Shown: piece by piece, positions 1 to 7,781 of the stretch
How the letters are laid out: each line of letters opens with the position of its first letter
How positions within the stretch are numbered: position 1 is the stretch's first letter
NCBI GenBank assembly: GCA_001632425.1
Contig: KV425632.1
Coordinates: 111,229 to 124,736, forward strand
From: Neolentinus lepideus HHB14362 ss-1
Taxonomy: Eukaryota; Basidiomycota; Agaricomycetes; Gloeophyllales; Gloeophyllaceae
DNA: 13,508 nucleotides
Direction of reading: 5' to 3'
The notes under the pieces: generated by a model
Databases searched by the model: none
Told to the model about the DNA's origin: nothing
The model's input: the letters and a program-made list of their open reading frames with translations, nothing else
Made by a program: the position numbers and the translations under genes

Positions 1-79
1 GCTTAAAACATTACTGGGTATTGCATAAGGGTTTGTTAAAATATTAGACATGTAATACATTATTATTACAGAACCGGCT

Positions 80-408
80 GAGTGTGCAGAGTACTGACAG
101 TGTGCTATTGAGTCACTAAGTTGCTGTTCCCATGAAGTGCGTGGAATCACCCTAAATCGCATTTTCTGGGGTCAGAAGCCAACATCAGGAAAATGGCCAA
201 TCATCTTACAGCAGTCTTACAACACTTTTTATAGCTTTAAGAGAGTTTAAGAGCCAGACTTGGCTTAATTGGTCTTATTCTTGTCTTAAAGTGGGCGCTA
301 AGTACCTAAAAGACATGTAAAAGACAATAATAAGAACCGTTAAGACTGGTTAAGCCAAGTCCCAGCTGCAAGACAGGTTGCCATTTTCCTGATGAACAGG
401 GCCTATCA
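80..408 (-). repeat. Dispersed repeat copy R1, interrupted by a MITE
   Basis: About 110 bp of this stretch (roughly 80-182 plus 397-408) align with 2580-2696 in the same orientation. Read on the minus strand both copies begin TGATAGGCCC. Copy R1 starts exactly where a copia Gag fragment stops (408/409), and copy R2 starts exactly where a gypsy protease stops (2696/2697), so this is the terminus of a mobile element inserted into two different retrotransposons. Left of about 80 the copies diverge, and the other end lies outside the window or is not recognisable. No coding sequence is visible in it. Bases 1-79 are AT-rich and show nothing I can name. Confidence 0.6.
183..394. mobile_element. MITE-like hairpin element with 15-bp terminal inverted repeats
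   Basis: Perfect 15-bp inverted termini, CATCAGGAAAATGGC at 183-197 and its reverse complement at 380-394, bound a 212-bp non-coding segment. A second inverted pair (GACTTGGCTTAA at 257-268, TTAAGCCAAGTC at 350-361) continues imperfectly inward, so the single strand could fold into a long hairpin. The paralogous repeat at 2580-2696 is the unoccupied site: it reads straight from GCCAAC to GGGCC where this copy has the insert. The target duplication is AA (181-182 and 395-396), extendable to AACA if the termini are placed asymmetrically. No transposase is encoded. The superfamily cannot be decided from this. Confidence 0.75.
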
Positions 409-681
409 GCAGTCAGGAAAGGCAATCCAACCATCAATGTAGCTGCCAAGCCTGCATAAGCAAAGGGTGTGCATGTTCTCATGAGCCCAAGCACAATAGT
501 TGTTCTTGGTCAGGTCCAGCTTGATATCATGCACCACCACAATGATGGAGGGTGCAACCATGAGTAGCTGAATGCTTGGCACCATGGTAGTTGCACCTGG
601 AGGTCAAGTGTCAGAGGCAGTGGGGCCCTTAGGAGGATCCATTGAAGAGTCCTTGAGGGAACTAGACTTACTGCCAGTCAT
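409..681 (-). pseudogene. gag: Ty1/copia-type Gag N-terminal fragment
   Basis: An ATG at 681 opens a frame with a Ser/Pro-rich start followed by a segment resembling the N-terminus of copia Gag (the pattern LTKNNYCAWAHENMHTL...SYIDG is like the K-L-x-G-x-N-Y-x-x-W...Y-I-D-G signature seen in UBN2/DUF4219-type Gag proteins). The frame carries one TGA at 604-606 that a CGA codon would explain, and stops where repeat R1 begins at 408. Upstream on the same strand come a 171-bp leader, a primer-binding site and an LTR, which is the expected order for a retrotransposon 5' end. Zinc knuckle and pol are absent, so only the amino-terminal part of Gag remains. Family assignment rests on the motif and the context. 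Confidence 0.5.
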
Positions 682-852
682 GCAAAGAGAACAAGTGGGG
701 GTGAAAAGTGAGAGTGAGCAATGTAGAAAAGAGTGAGAGCAAGAAGATGCAAGCTGTGTGCACATAGGTGGGCGCTTCAGATTGTACTTCAAGTCTGAGG
801 ATCAAAGATGTCAAGTTTCTGCAACTTGGCTTGCGAGAGCACAAGTTTAGAA

Positions 853-862
853 GCTCATAACC
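853..862 (-). promoter_or_regulatory. Primer-binding site matching initiator tRNA-Met anticodon loop
   Basis: On the minus strand the 10 bases directly after the LTR end read GGTTATGAGC. This is complementary to GCUCAUAACC, the anticodon loop and flanking stem of yeast-type initiator tRNA-Met. Drosophila copia and yeast Ty5 prime reverse transcription from such a 5'-half tRNA. The same sequence follows another LTR at 10901-10911, also after an LTR ending in TA. Confidence 0.65.
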
Positions 863-1152
863 TATAGAAACTATAGACAAATGACCTCAGCTGTGTACAA
901 TAATGACTTTATATAGAGTTATGTACCTATAGACAAATGTCCTATGGTACATGGATCAACACTATGCTCAGACATGAAACATGTGAATGGGGGCACTCAC
1001 CTCAGCTGTGTATGATAACGACTGAGGAAAACAGAGTGCAGGGAGAGGCAGTGACTATATATGTCAATGCCAGTACTTCTGTGAAGGTGTCACTCTCACA
1101 TTGCACAATTGCAGATCGTGCATCATAGCGCGTCAGTGCTCATGCATCAACA
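863..1152 (-). mobile_element. Copia LTR (5' LTR of element ending in Gag 409-681)
   Basis: On the minus strand this 290-bp segment starts TGTTGATGC and ends TTTCTATA directly before the primer-binding site. It holds two TATA-like boxes (minus strand, 1062-1055 and 915-907). A 24-bp motif is present twice (884-907 and 999-1022, three mismatches), and a 13-bp motif twice (871-883 and 927-939, identical). The decayed ORF at 1154-1441 stops at its outer boundary, consistent with insertion into that ORF. The expected partner duplication of GTGAC (1153-1157) cannot be tested because the other end is lost. The outer boundary is inferred from TGTTG and the typical LTR length. Confidence 0.55.
907..915 (-). 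promoter_or_regulatory. TATA box in copia LTR
   Basis: The minus strand reads TATATAAAG, about 45 bp before the LTR end, a normal place for the retrotransposon core promoter. Confidence 0.5.
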
Positions 1153-1153
1153 G

Positions 1154-1441
1154 TCACAGGCCTGTACACCTGTGCATTGACCTGCCAGCAATATCTGGTG
1201 CTGAGCATGAAGGCAGGCTGTCATCAATCAGCCTTAAGTAGACATCATGCATTGCTTCGAGAATGCCAGAATCAGTGTCAATGGTCTCTAGTCTATCATA
1301 GGGCATACAAAAAATCATTGTGGCAGGTGGCAGGCCACCAGTAGAGTCAGGACACAGAATAGTTCAGCCACAAACCATGTGATGCTTATGCCATTTTATG
1401 CCAGGGTCTAGCATGGGGGGTATGTCCACCACCTGACTCAT
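1154..1441 (-). pseudogene. Decayed ORF of unknown function
   Basis: An ATG at 1441 opens a 95-codon frame ending in TGA at 1154-1156, with one internal TGA at 1364-1366 (GGC TGA ACT) that CGA would explain. The translation has a mixed, globular-looking composition, including the short segment MIFCMPYDRLETIDTDSG followed by a leucine-containing acidic stretch. I do not recognise a family. The end of the frame coincides with the outer edge of the copia LTR, and further TGA-for-CGA codons follow in the same frame across the junction, so that edge is approximate. It may be an exon of a host gene or part of an unknown mobile element beginning at R2. Confidence 0.35.
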
Positions 1442-1613
1442 ATTTTACCTATGAGAATTACCTGAGATGGGTATGGGCAGCACTCTCCTCAGCATGGGTA
1501 GACTGTGGGTTACCCATGGGCCAGGGCCTATTTGTATGTATTTGGCATCAGTTGTCATTGTTCATAGTCGATAATCATTGTTTGTCATTGTCACCCACTC
1601 GCCTACACTCACT

Positions 1614-1804
1614 TATATGATACAGGGAGCTGATAGCCTTTTGCCTTCCTGATGGCAGTAACTCCACTGACTGGTTTTTTCTGCCTTTAAAGGCTTCATG
1701 CTGGAGAGGATCTTGATTATGTCCTCAAAGAGATCTCACCAATGGTGATTTTGCCCTGTGAGAAGCTGCTCAGCCTGCATCTCAGATTTACCTGGGTCAG
1801 CAGG
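1614..1804 (-). pseudogene. Decayed coding scrap, unknown
   Basis: A minus-strand frame of about 63 codons is open except for one TGA at 1736-1738 (TGG TGA GAT, again CGA-derivable). It contains a hydrophilic helix-like segment (DLFEDIIKILSSMKPLKAEK). It lies on the same strand as the decayed ORF at 1154-1441 and might be another exon of it. No family recognised. It could also be a chance frame. Confidence 0.25.
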
Positions 1805-2579
1805 CTACAAGAATGGTTTTTGTGTCTGGATAGTATGGTCGAATTTGATCACTGTGTGTATCTATTATTGTGATAATGATGAAGTTACAAAATTGACAGA
1901 TGTTCATGAGTATTTGAATGTCTGCCCTCCTTGCAGGAGTATCTTGTGGAGACAGGATGTCTCAAGGGACTTGCAATTACTTGTCACCTACAGATAAGCT
2001 TGCTGTAGCCTCGCAGCAAGACTGGTGGTTTGCACTACTATCTCTCTTATGCCTTTCCCATATGACTTGTACTGCCTTGTTCCTAGTCCACATGTTATCC
2101 TCAACCAATACCACTCACAACCTTGCTGTGCAAACTTCAGCATGTGTGCCACTCCTCAGGCAGGAGCCAGTCAGGTGTATCTTGACTTTGCATTAGAGCA
2201 TGCCTCCTTGATGATCAGGTGGTGGGCTATGCTGCCAACACTAGCACGATCTTGCCAAAATAGGGATAAAGGGTGGTGCCACTATATTGTGCAGCAGTGT
2301 TGTGATAGCCATAGTCACACCATGTGTTGATGTGCACTGCAACACATAAGGAAAGTTGTGCCAAATAGAACTAGCACTGATCTGAAGCAACAGCAGGCTA
2401 TACACCATATGGAAAGGCACCCTGAGACACCACCTCAGTTTGGACCACAGTAATAACATTGGGCAGTGCATGCCAAGATACCAATAACTCAACTGAATGG
2501 TGTTCAGCTGACCACGCCATTGAGAAGCCATCCTAAGAGTGCTGAGAAGCTGAGAGCCTTGTCGCTGGGTGTAGGGTCG
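1805..2579. other. No confident gene; degenerate sequence
   Basis: Short open frames exist on both strands (for example 1988-2140 minus, 51 codons, and 2241-2531 minus, 96 codons), but none shows a recognisable domain or consistent frame. CpG is scarce, as in the other decayed parts. The minus-strand frame at 1988-2140 is the most protein-like and may continue the decayed ORFs to its left. Confidence 0.4.
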
Positions 2580-2696
2580 CTAGTGCACAAAGTACTGATA
2601 GTGTGCTATTGAGTCGCTAAGTCGCCATTCTCATGAACTGCATGGAATCCCCCTAAACCACATTTTCTGGGGGGTCAGAAGCCAACGGGGCCTATC
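2580..2696 (-). repeat. Dispersed repeat copy R2 (unoccupied MITE site)
   Basis: This aligns with R1 (80-182 plus 397-408) and lacks the MITE. On the minus strand it begins TGATAGGCCC immediately after the gypsy protease frame stops matching the family at 2697. It therefore truncates the gypsy pol region. Confidence 0.6.
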
Positions 2697-2846
2697 ACCG
2701 AGTTGTAGTGATGTAGGATTCTTCAATTGAAAACATATGACATTTGTCACACATGCAAACTCAGGTCAAATACAATCCAATGTACTGCCTGAGTCAAATA
2801 GTGCTAGAGTGTAGACACCATTAATCTATATAAACCCTGTCATACA
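2697..2846 (-). pseudogene. pol: Ty3/gypsy aspartic protease fragment
   Basis: The minus-strand frame carries the retropepsin-type active-site motif LALFDSGSTLD (Asp-Ser-Gly encoded at 2787-2795), then a PEFA...LKNPTSLQLG segment, typical of gypsy proteases of fungi. The protease would cleave the Gag-Pol polyprotein in the virus-like particle. The frame is the same as that of gag upstream, so gag and protease formed one continuous ORF. It is broken by TAG at 2826-2828 and TGA at 2765-2767, and the domain is cut off at 2697 by repeat R2, so its C-terminal half and all of RT, RNase H and integrase are missing. Confidence 0.75.
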
Positions 2847-4312
2847 GTGGTGTTTTATTGGGTCATGCATAGGGTACATTCCTGGTCAATTCCTGAGCAC
2901 TACTTGGTTATGTGTAGGGATATTATCTCCTGCCCCGAGTGCCTCTTTTACCACAGTCTTTGTTGGGTCCTTCACAGCATACAGCTGTGGCATGTCATCA
3001 GCAAGCCATTGATGCATTTCCTCCCATAGAGATAGCAGATCTGAATGGAGGTCATCAGTCAGCAGTGCTTGTGGCTGAATGATCTCAAGCTCTTCTCGCA
3101 ACTGCTTATTTTCTACCTCAAGCTGGTTGATATATGCTAAGTGCTTATTGCACTTGACCTGCATCAATACTACTATAGTGTGCAGACTTGCCAATTGATC
3201 ATGTGTGTAAGAGGGCATAGGAGGGTCATCTGGTATATGATGATCCTCCCCTCTGATGGTTATGGTGGGTCTGTCAGATTCATCTTCAGTGGATTCTAAT
3301 TCCATCAAGTCAGATCGGGTATCTGATCCTGCCTGAGATGACACTGAGAAATAAATGCAGTCATTGGCATCATCACTAATGCTGCCCATCAAGTAGTCAG
3401 GTTCTCCATCAAATTCTCCAGTTAGGAATTCATTGGAGGAGCCCCAAGTATCCACCTCAGTCATGGCATAGAGTTGGGCTTGGGCCATTGGGTACTTCTC
3501 TTTGTCAAAGATGATATTGATAGCATCATAGTACTCTTTGTCGCTGTATCTATCTCACATGTACCTGAGGTGATCTTCTGCATCCTCAGGTGGTTTGTAT
3601 TGTGATCCTTCATATGTATCAGGATAGTATCCCTTGTATTCCTGATCCTCAGCCTGATCAGGTTGGCCTTCAGGATATTGTTCATCTACATCATCCTGGA
3701 CAGTGTGAGCATCACCATTCTCCTCTTGTGTGTCATCTTGCATCGTGCACATCTTCTCATTCTTCTGCAGACAGTTATTTGTGTAATGCCTGGGAGACCC
3801 ACAGGTGAAACATCTGCGGTTGCCTTGAGCATTTTGAGGCCATGCTGGTATTGATGGGTGCAGCCCAGCATTCCTCACATGACATTGCCACTGTTGCTGA
3901 GGTGCACAACTCTGCTCACAATTAGCAACAGGACAGTTGGCTGGAGTGCTTTGTGATGGTCCAACATGTGCATTATCTACAGCAGGATGAGAATTAGGTG
4001 ATGGTGCTGAGGATTCCCTTCACAGTTGGTCATGCTCACCCTGTGGCCATATGAGTCATTGAGGGTGTCACCGAGGAATCTGGCTTGGCACTGGTTTCCC
4101 TTTGTTATCAGGTCTTGCTACTAAGGCCAGTCCATGGTAGGTATAGCCATGCTCAACCTCTTTGATCTTCTCAACCATGGAATCAAGGGTGTCAGTCTCT
4201 GGAGTAGCACCCTTTGCGATGCTCACTTCAAGCTGCAGACATTCAGGCAGCCATTTAATCACTGAACAGCAGAAGTTGTAATCACTAGGTGGTTGTACCC
4301 ACCATTGGGCCC
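2847..4312 (-). pseudogene. gag: Ty3/gypsy Gag, central and C-terminal part with zinc knuckle
   Basis: This is the nucleocapsid side of a gypsy Gag. A CCHC zinc knuckle (CFTCGSPRHYTNNC, C-x2-C-x4-H-x4-C) is encoded at 3771-3812. It is followed by an acidic region and, at about 3060-3200, a coiled-coil-like stretch rich in Leu, Glu and Gln, before the frame runs into the protease. The whole stretch is one reading frame interrupted by TGA at 4068-4070, 4056-4058, 4020-4022, 3555-3557 and 2886-2888. Every one would be an Arg codon if a single T were C. At its upstream end the frame continues across the solo LTR at 4318-4614 into 4620 and beyond. Function in life: coat of the virus-like particle and packaging of RNA. 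It is dead now. Confidence 0.8.
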
Positions 4313-4317
4313 AGTAC

Positions 4318-4614
4318 TGTTGGGATTGAATGACTTGGTCACTCTTTGTTGACTGAGTGGCTCATGGAATGATCCAGAACAGTCTAGGCTGAGTTTCCTT
4401 GTTCTGAGCCACTGCCTTTATTTCTCTTTGTTGTCTTTGTTGTCTTTGTTCTTCTTTCTATTTCAATGTTCCCTTCATCTGTCTTTGTCCCTTCATGCCC
4501 TTTCTATCCTAGAGTATATAAGCACTCCCTAAGTCGCTCTGTGTCCCCCAGTCTTGACACAGTTTGACTTAGCCCTTGGGTGTTGTCTGAAGCTAGTATC
4601 TTCCACAGCCAACA
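4318..4614 (+). mobile_element. Solo LTR, 297 bp, inserted in gypsy gag
   Basis: It starts TGTTGG and ends CCAACA (mutually inverted 6-bp ends), and is flanked by a perfect 5-bp duplication. The order inside is a pyrimidine-rich U3 with TTTGTTGTC-type repeats (about 4425-4460), a TATA box at 4515-4521 and a leader-like 3' part. It is oriented plus, opposite to the gag it splits. The right edge of the window (13285-13508) holds a second, inverted member of the family. That member differs mainly by an extra 59 bp after position 4572 of this copy. Solo LTRs arise by recombination between the two LTRs of a full element. Confidence 0.9.
4515..4521 (+). promoter_or_regulatory. TATA box of the solo LTR
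   Basis: TATATAA, conserved in the copy at the right window end. The expected transcription start about 30 bp downstream falls at the 24-bp motif (4549-4572) that is duplicated in the other copy. Confidence 0.6.
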
Positions 4615-4619
4615 AGTAC

Positions 4620-5090
4620 TCCATCTTGTCCTTCATTCTTTTAACTCCACAACTAGAGTACCATATGTTGTCATAGCAATCATTGGCCTCATGCAGTGTT
4701 GACGTGTACATGAATTGTCAAAACATCTCAATGATGAGATCTGGGAACTCCCATTCGATCATGTCACAGTTGACATCCATGACAACCTTGCAGTACCATT
4801 GATTAGCATCACCAGATAAGAATAGAGATAACTGGGCCACTTAATGGCCATTCTCAGAGACATGCCTAAGCCGATAATGTCATATTCATCCAGAACACAA
4901 TGCAGCCATTCCTTGAACTCAACAATGTCAGCCTTGCCATTGTAAGTTCACAGTGCCAGATGCTTCAGATTCTTCATATTGGTGTTGACAGGCAGAGCCA
5001 TATGCCTCCTATCAGCTATGATATGTCACAGGCAGACCATCATTTTGTCCTCATAACCATTATAAGGTGTCTGCTACCTGGGTGACCAGC
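4620..5090 (-). pseudogene. gag: Ty3/gypsy Gag, capsid-like region
   Basis: The segment resembles the retrotransposon Gag capsid domain: a W-L-H-C-V-L-D-E-Y helix (about 4880-4920), then LSLFLSGDANQWY (about 4800-4840) and a following W-x-F-P-D-L-I-I-E-M-F helix (about 4720-4750). In gypsy Gag this helical domain assembles the particle. Damage includes TAA at 4841-4843, TGA at 4718-4720 (TTT TGA CAA) and at least one frame change near 4870-4890. The downstream end runs in frame up to the solo LTR target site at 4619. The upstream part to 5090 is more degraded and linked to the N-terminal ORF by shifted frames. Confidence 0.65.
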
Positions 5091-5462
5091 TCAGTTATCC
5101 CAATGTCCATGGAGACTGTCACTTCCATCTGGGCCTGAAGAACTATTGTCTCCTGGGTCTCCTCCTCTGTCCACCATGCAGATGCAGTGCAGGTCTGGAG
5201 GCCCATGATTGCCTGGACAACCATTACCTCCTTCATTATTGTCAGGCAGCTGACCTCCTCCATTTCCAAATGGGTCGCCACCTCCTCTGCCACCACTGTT
5301 GGGTCCACCACCACTGCCACCTCCCCCAGGAGTGCCTCCACTGACCGGGGGTAGCTGGTGTCCATGTGGATTACCCCTAGGTGGGTTATGGTCATTGGGG
5401 TGATGATCATCATCGGGGTCCCCTCCCAGGGTACCCCCCAGCATACCTCCTCCCTGGGCCAT
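5091..5462 (-). CDS. gag: Gypsy Gag N-terminal Gly/Pro/His-rich segment (partial)
   Basis: ATG at 5462 opens a 123-codon frame rich in Gly, Pro, Asp and His with runs such as GGGGSGGGPNSGGRGGG, a disordered tail common at the start of fungal gypsy Gag proteins. It stops with TGA at 5091-5093 (AAC TGA GCT), again explainable from CGA. The start lies only 14 bp inside the LTR end, an unusually short leader. I take this ATG as the Gag start because it is the first after the LTR and is followed by the capsid-like and zinc-knuckle regions in the right order. As the element is broken downstream, this is a remnant and not a working gene. Confidence 0.6.
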   Translation of the reverse strand: MAQGGGMLGGTLGGDPDDDHHPNDHNPPRGNPHGHQLPPVSGGTPGGGGSGGGPNSGGRGGGDPFGNGGGQLPDNNEGGNGCPGNHGPPDLHCICMVDRGGDPGDNSSSGPDGSDSLHGHWDN

Positions 5463-5476
5463 TCACCTATTGTCTA

Positions 5477-7068
5477 TGAAGAAATCAGCCAAAGTTCGAT
5501 ATGATGTGGGCGCACTTGCCCCGAGCGGTCAGTTGCCCAAAGGGCAATCGCTGACAGGCTACAACACACAACAACCACCAAAAACACCTAGAAAATGTGG
5601 AGGGAACTCCGTCCAATAGTGTCAGTAGTTGAAGGGCAGAAGGGTAAAGCTCAGGGGAGGTAAGGGAAGCAAAACAGAACACTAAATGGCACCGTATATC
5701 TCTTGTGAGTAGACCCGGATGCTCTATAACACTCCTAACTCTCTAACTCCTTTGCTGAATGCATCTCAGCACCAACTTAGCGCTTCTCGGAGGGTTCTCG
5801 GAGCTGGGCTAGACCAGCTGTCCTTTTGAGGGACTCAGACGATGATCGGATGATAGTTTGACAGGTTCCTCCATGTCAGAGCACTTTGAGGGTGCAATAA
5901 GATGGAACACCAGTGCAGAAGACACAGGTAGAATGCAATGGAGCTGATAAACGCAGATATAAATGCTAGACCTCACACCAAGGTCTTCTTAGAACACAAT
6001 TCGGACGCAATGAGACTTTGAGATGTGAGCTGTCAGGTAAAATTCACTGCTGGAAATGAATATACAGGACGCCTAAAGTACCAAGTGGCCCAAAGTCTAA
6101 GAAACTGCTAAGTCTGAGATAGCCTAATGCTCCATGTGTCTACAATCAGAAAATACAACCAAAAATGCGCTGCCGAGTCTCACTAAACTCCCAAGCTGCT
6201 CGCTAAGCGTCCACCGCATACCACTCTCATTCCAAAGCAATCTAGGCGGGTCAGGAACTGCCACCTCAGGGAAGAGCCTTCCATCTTGAGCTCGTACAGT
6301 GCCTCAGTGCGATTTGACGACTCGTGCTTGATGATAATTGACTCGAACTTGATAAGGAGGGATGACTGAGTGTTGCAACAGCACCAGACCAAAATGGGGG
6401 CCCATGGCATCCTATCGTATGGTGGCCAATGAACGCTGAGATATTGCATGGTCAAACAGAAGGTAAGATCAGCTGGTTTGCATCAGGAAGGCTGATATGA
6501 GTGACTCAGCATATATCGGTGCTTAAGAGATGCACCGAGTGTTGCCATTCATCGCCACAGGGTGAGTAGGCTGAGTTCTGGAGGTTCCAAGGATCATCGT
6601 GTCATATGGAAGGGGCAGGGCGTTGAGTAAGCATCGCCAATGCCATCGGTTCCATCGTCTGAGCGCATAAGCAACATTCGACAACCTTGGAGTATCCTGA
6701 GTCATCTAATTGAGTCCACTCTATAGCACTGGTAGGCATGCGGTGTGGTGAAGTGTCCAACACTCTGTGGTGATGTCAGTGGCCAGGGGTGTGTGTTCTT
6801 GGGGATCGCTGATGTATTGAGTCATAGCTTGGTGAACGCTCGGAGATACGTCGGTGGTCTCAGCGCTTTCCGCACCGTGTTGAACATGCCGAAAACATGT
6901 TTTCAGAGGCTAGTGATGCTGGAGGCCTATCATCGCATACAGTACATCCTGTAAATATGAAGTTTATATATGATTTTCTTATCATGCCCAATATGGGCGC
7001 CTCCAACGCCCCCCCCCTCACGACCACATGCGAGCCTGTGAGCTCAACCTGAAACCCGATTTCCAACA
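5477..7068 (-). mobile_element. Probable 1.59-kb 5' LTR of the gypsy element
   Basis: On the minus strand it starts TGTTGGAAATC at 7068 and ends GATTTCTTCA at 5477, just before the Gag ATG. Both ends are independently defined by a second, internally deleted copy at 7782-7987, which matches 5477-5551 and 6932-7068 and lacks the roughly 1.38 kb between. No coding frame is convincing inside it, and CpG is less depleted than in gag. TGACTCA/TGAGTCA motifs at 6502-6508, 6698-6704 and 6818-6824 sit in what would be U3. The 3' LTR is not in the window, so LTR status is inferred from termini, position next to gag and the second copy. Confidence 0.65.
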
Positions 7069-7322
7069 CACTCCCCCTAGCGCAGTGGGCAAGCATACCG
7101 AAAGCACTCCCCAATGCCCAACACTCCCTGAATCTATGTGGTGTACCCCGGTCACCTGACTCTGACATCCAGCCGATAGTCCATGCTCACAAAGAGCTAT
7201 GACAGGCAACCCTTAGGTGCAAGGCAGTGGCGAATAACATACGATGATCCCACAAGCTCTCCAAAAGCTTTCCAGCATCCCAACAGTTCCACATCAACAT
7301 CTCCAGCGACAGCGGTAATGGG

Positions 7323-7484
7323 CTTCAGCCCCCATAAGGCAATCTTTGGCCCATCAAACAGGCATTCACGGTGCTTCAGCCCTTGTACCTTGTATGGGCA
7401 GTTCCTCGACATGATGATGGCACTTCAGCCCATCAAATGGGCAATTCACGATACTTCGGCCCTCGAGCAGGCGATTCACAGTGA
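7323..7484 (+). repeat. Degenerate tandem repeat, core CTTCAGCCC...GGGCAATTCAC
   Basis: Units begin at 7323, 7374, 7423 and 7454, each with CTTCAGCC or CTTCGGCC. Most end in GGCATTCACG, GGGCAATTCACG or GGCGATTCAC. Spacing is 51, 49 and 31 bp, so the units differ by internal deletions. Minisatellite-like. Confidence 0.5.
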
Positions 7485-7738
7485 CTAATGACAAAAGGAG
7501 CAGACAGTGATGGCAGTGACACAGCGGCGGCAACGGCAACGAGTGGTGGCAGATTCGGCCCCAGCGGTGGGTATACAGTCAGCGACAGTGGCGGTGAGAA
7601 CACAGCAGTGGTGGCATGGCGTAGGGTAGTAGGTAGTCAGACCTAGCCAGCATAGTCGACAGACAACGAAAATTTTAGCATACGAATGTGAGACCAGCGA
7701 GCGCAGCGAGTGGTGGGCTTCCGACTGCCCCCGAGAAG

Positions 7739-7769
7739 CCTGCTTGGAATTTTGTACCCCCCAAGCAGG
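7739..7769. repeat. Perfect 9-bp inverted repeat (hairpin)
   Basis: CCTGCTTGG at 7739-7747 and CCAAGCAGG at 7761-7769, loop 13 nt, 12 bp outside the deleted LTR copy. Function unknown. Confidence 0.5.
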
Positions 7770-7781
7770 TAGACGTGATTG

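Larger units (their letters stand above)
4313..4619 (+). repeat. 5-bp target site duplication AGTAC
   Basis: AGTAC at 4313-4317 and again at 4615-4619 directly flanks the solo LTR. Removing LTR plus one duplicate leaves the gypsy gag frame open across the site, which confirms the boundaries. Confidence 0.9.
7069..7781. other. Non-coding, CpG-richer stretch between two LTR copies
   Basis: No recognisable protein or RNA gene. It contains degenerate tandem repeats (7323-7484), a stretch of imperfect GGC/CAG/CGG trinucleotide-like sequence (about 7500-7620) and a 9-bp hairpin (7739-7769). A 101-codon plus frame at 7183-7488 runs mostly through the repeats and has no family resemblance, so I do not call it. 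Confidence 0.5.

Noticed and set aside
5060..5413. Minus-strand 117-codon frame in the gypsy gag start
   Set aside because: A shifted shadow of the Gly/Pro-rich Gag N-terminus; its Val/Met/Thr-rich composition results from reading the repeats out of frame.
7323..7484. CRISPR-like array
   Set aside because: Units are degenerate and of unequal length, without constant repeats or unique spacers, and the genome is fungal.
6860..7488. Several frames of 60-102 codons on both strands around the long LTR edge
   Set aside because: They overlap each other on both strands, cross the LTR boundary at 7068 and show no recognisable motifs; chance frames in CpG-richer DNA.
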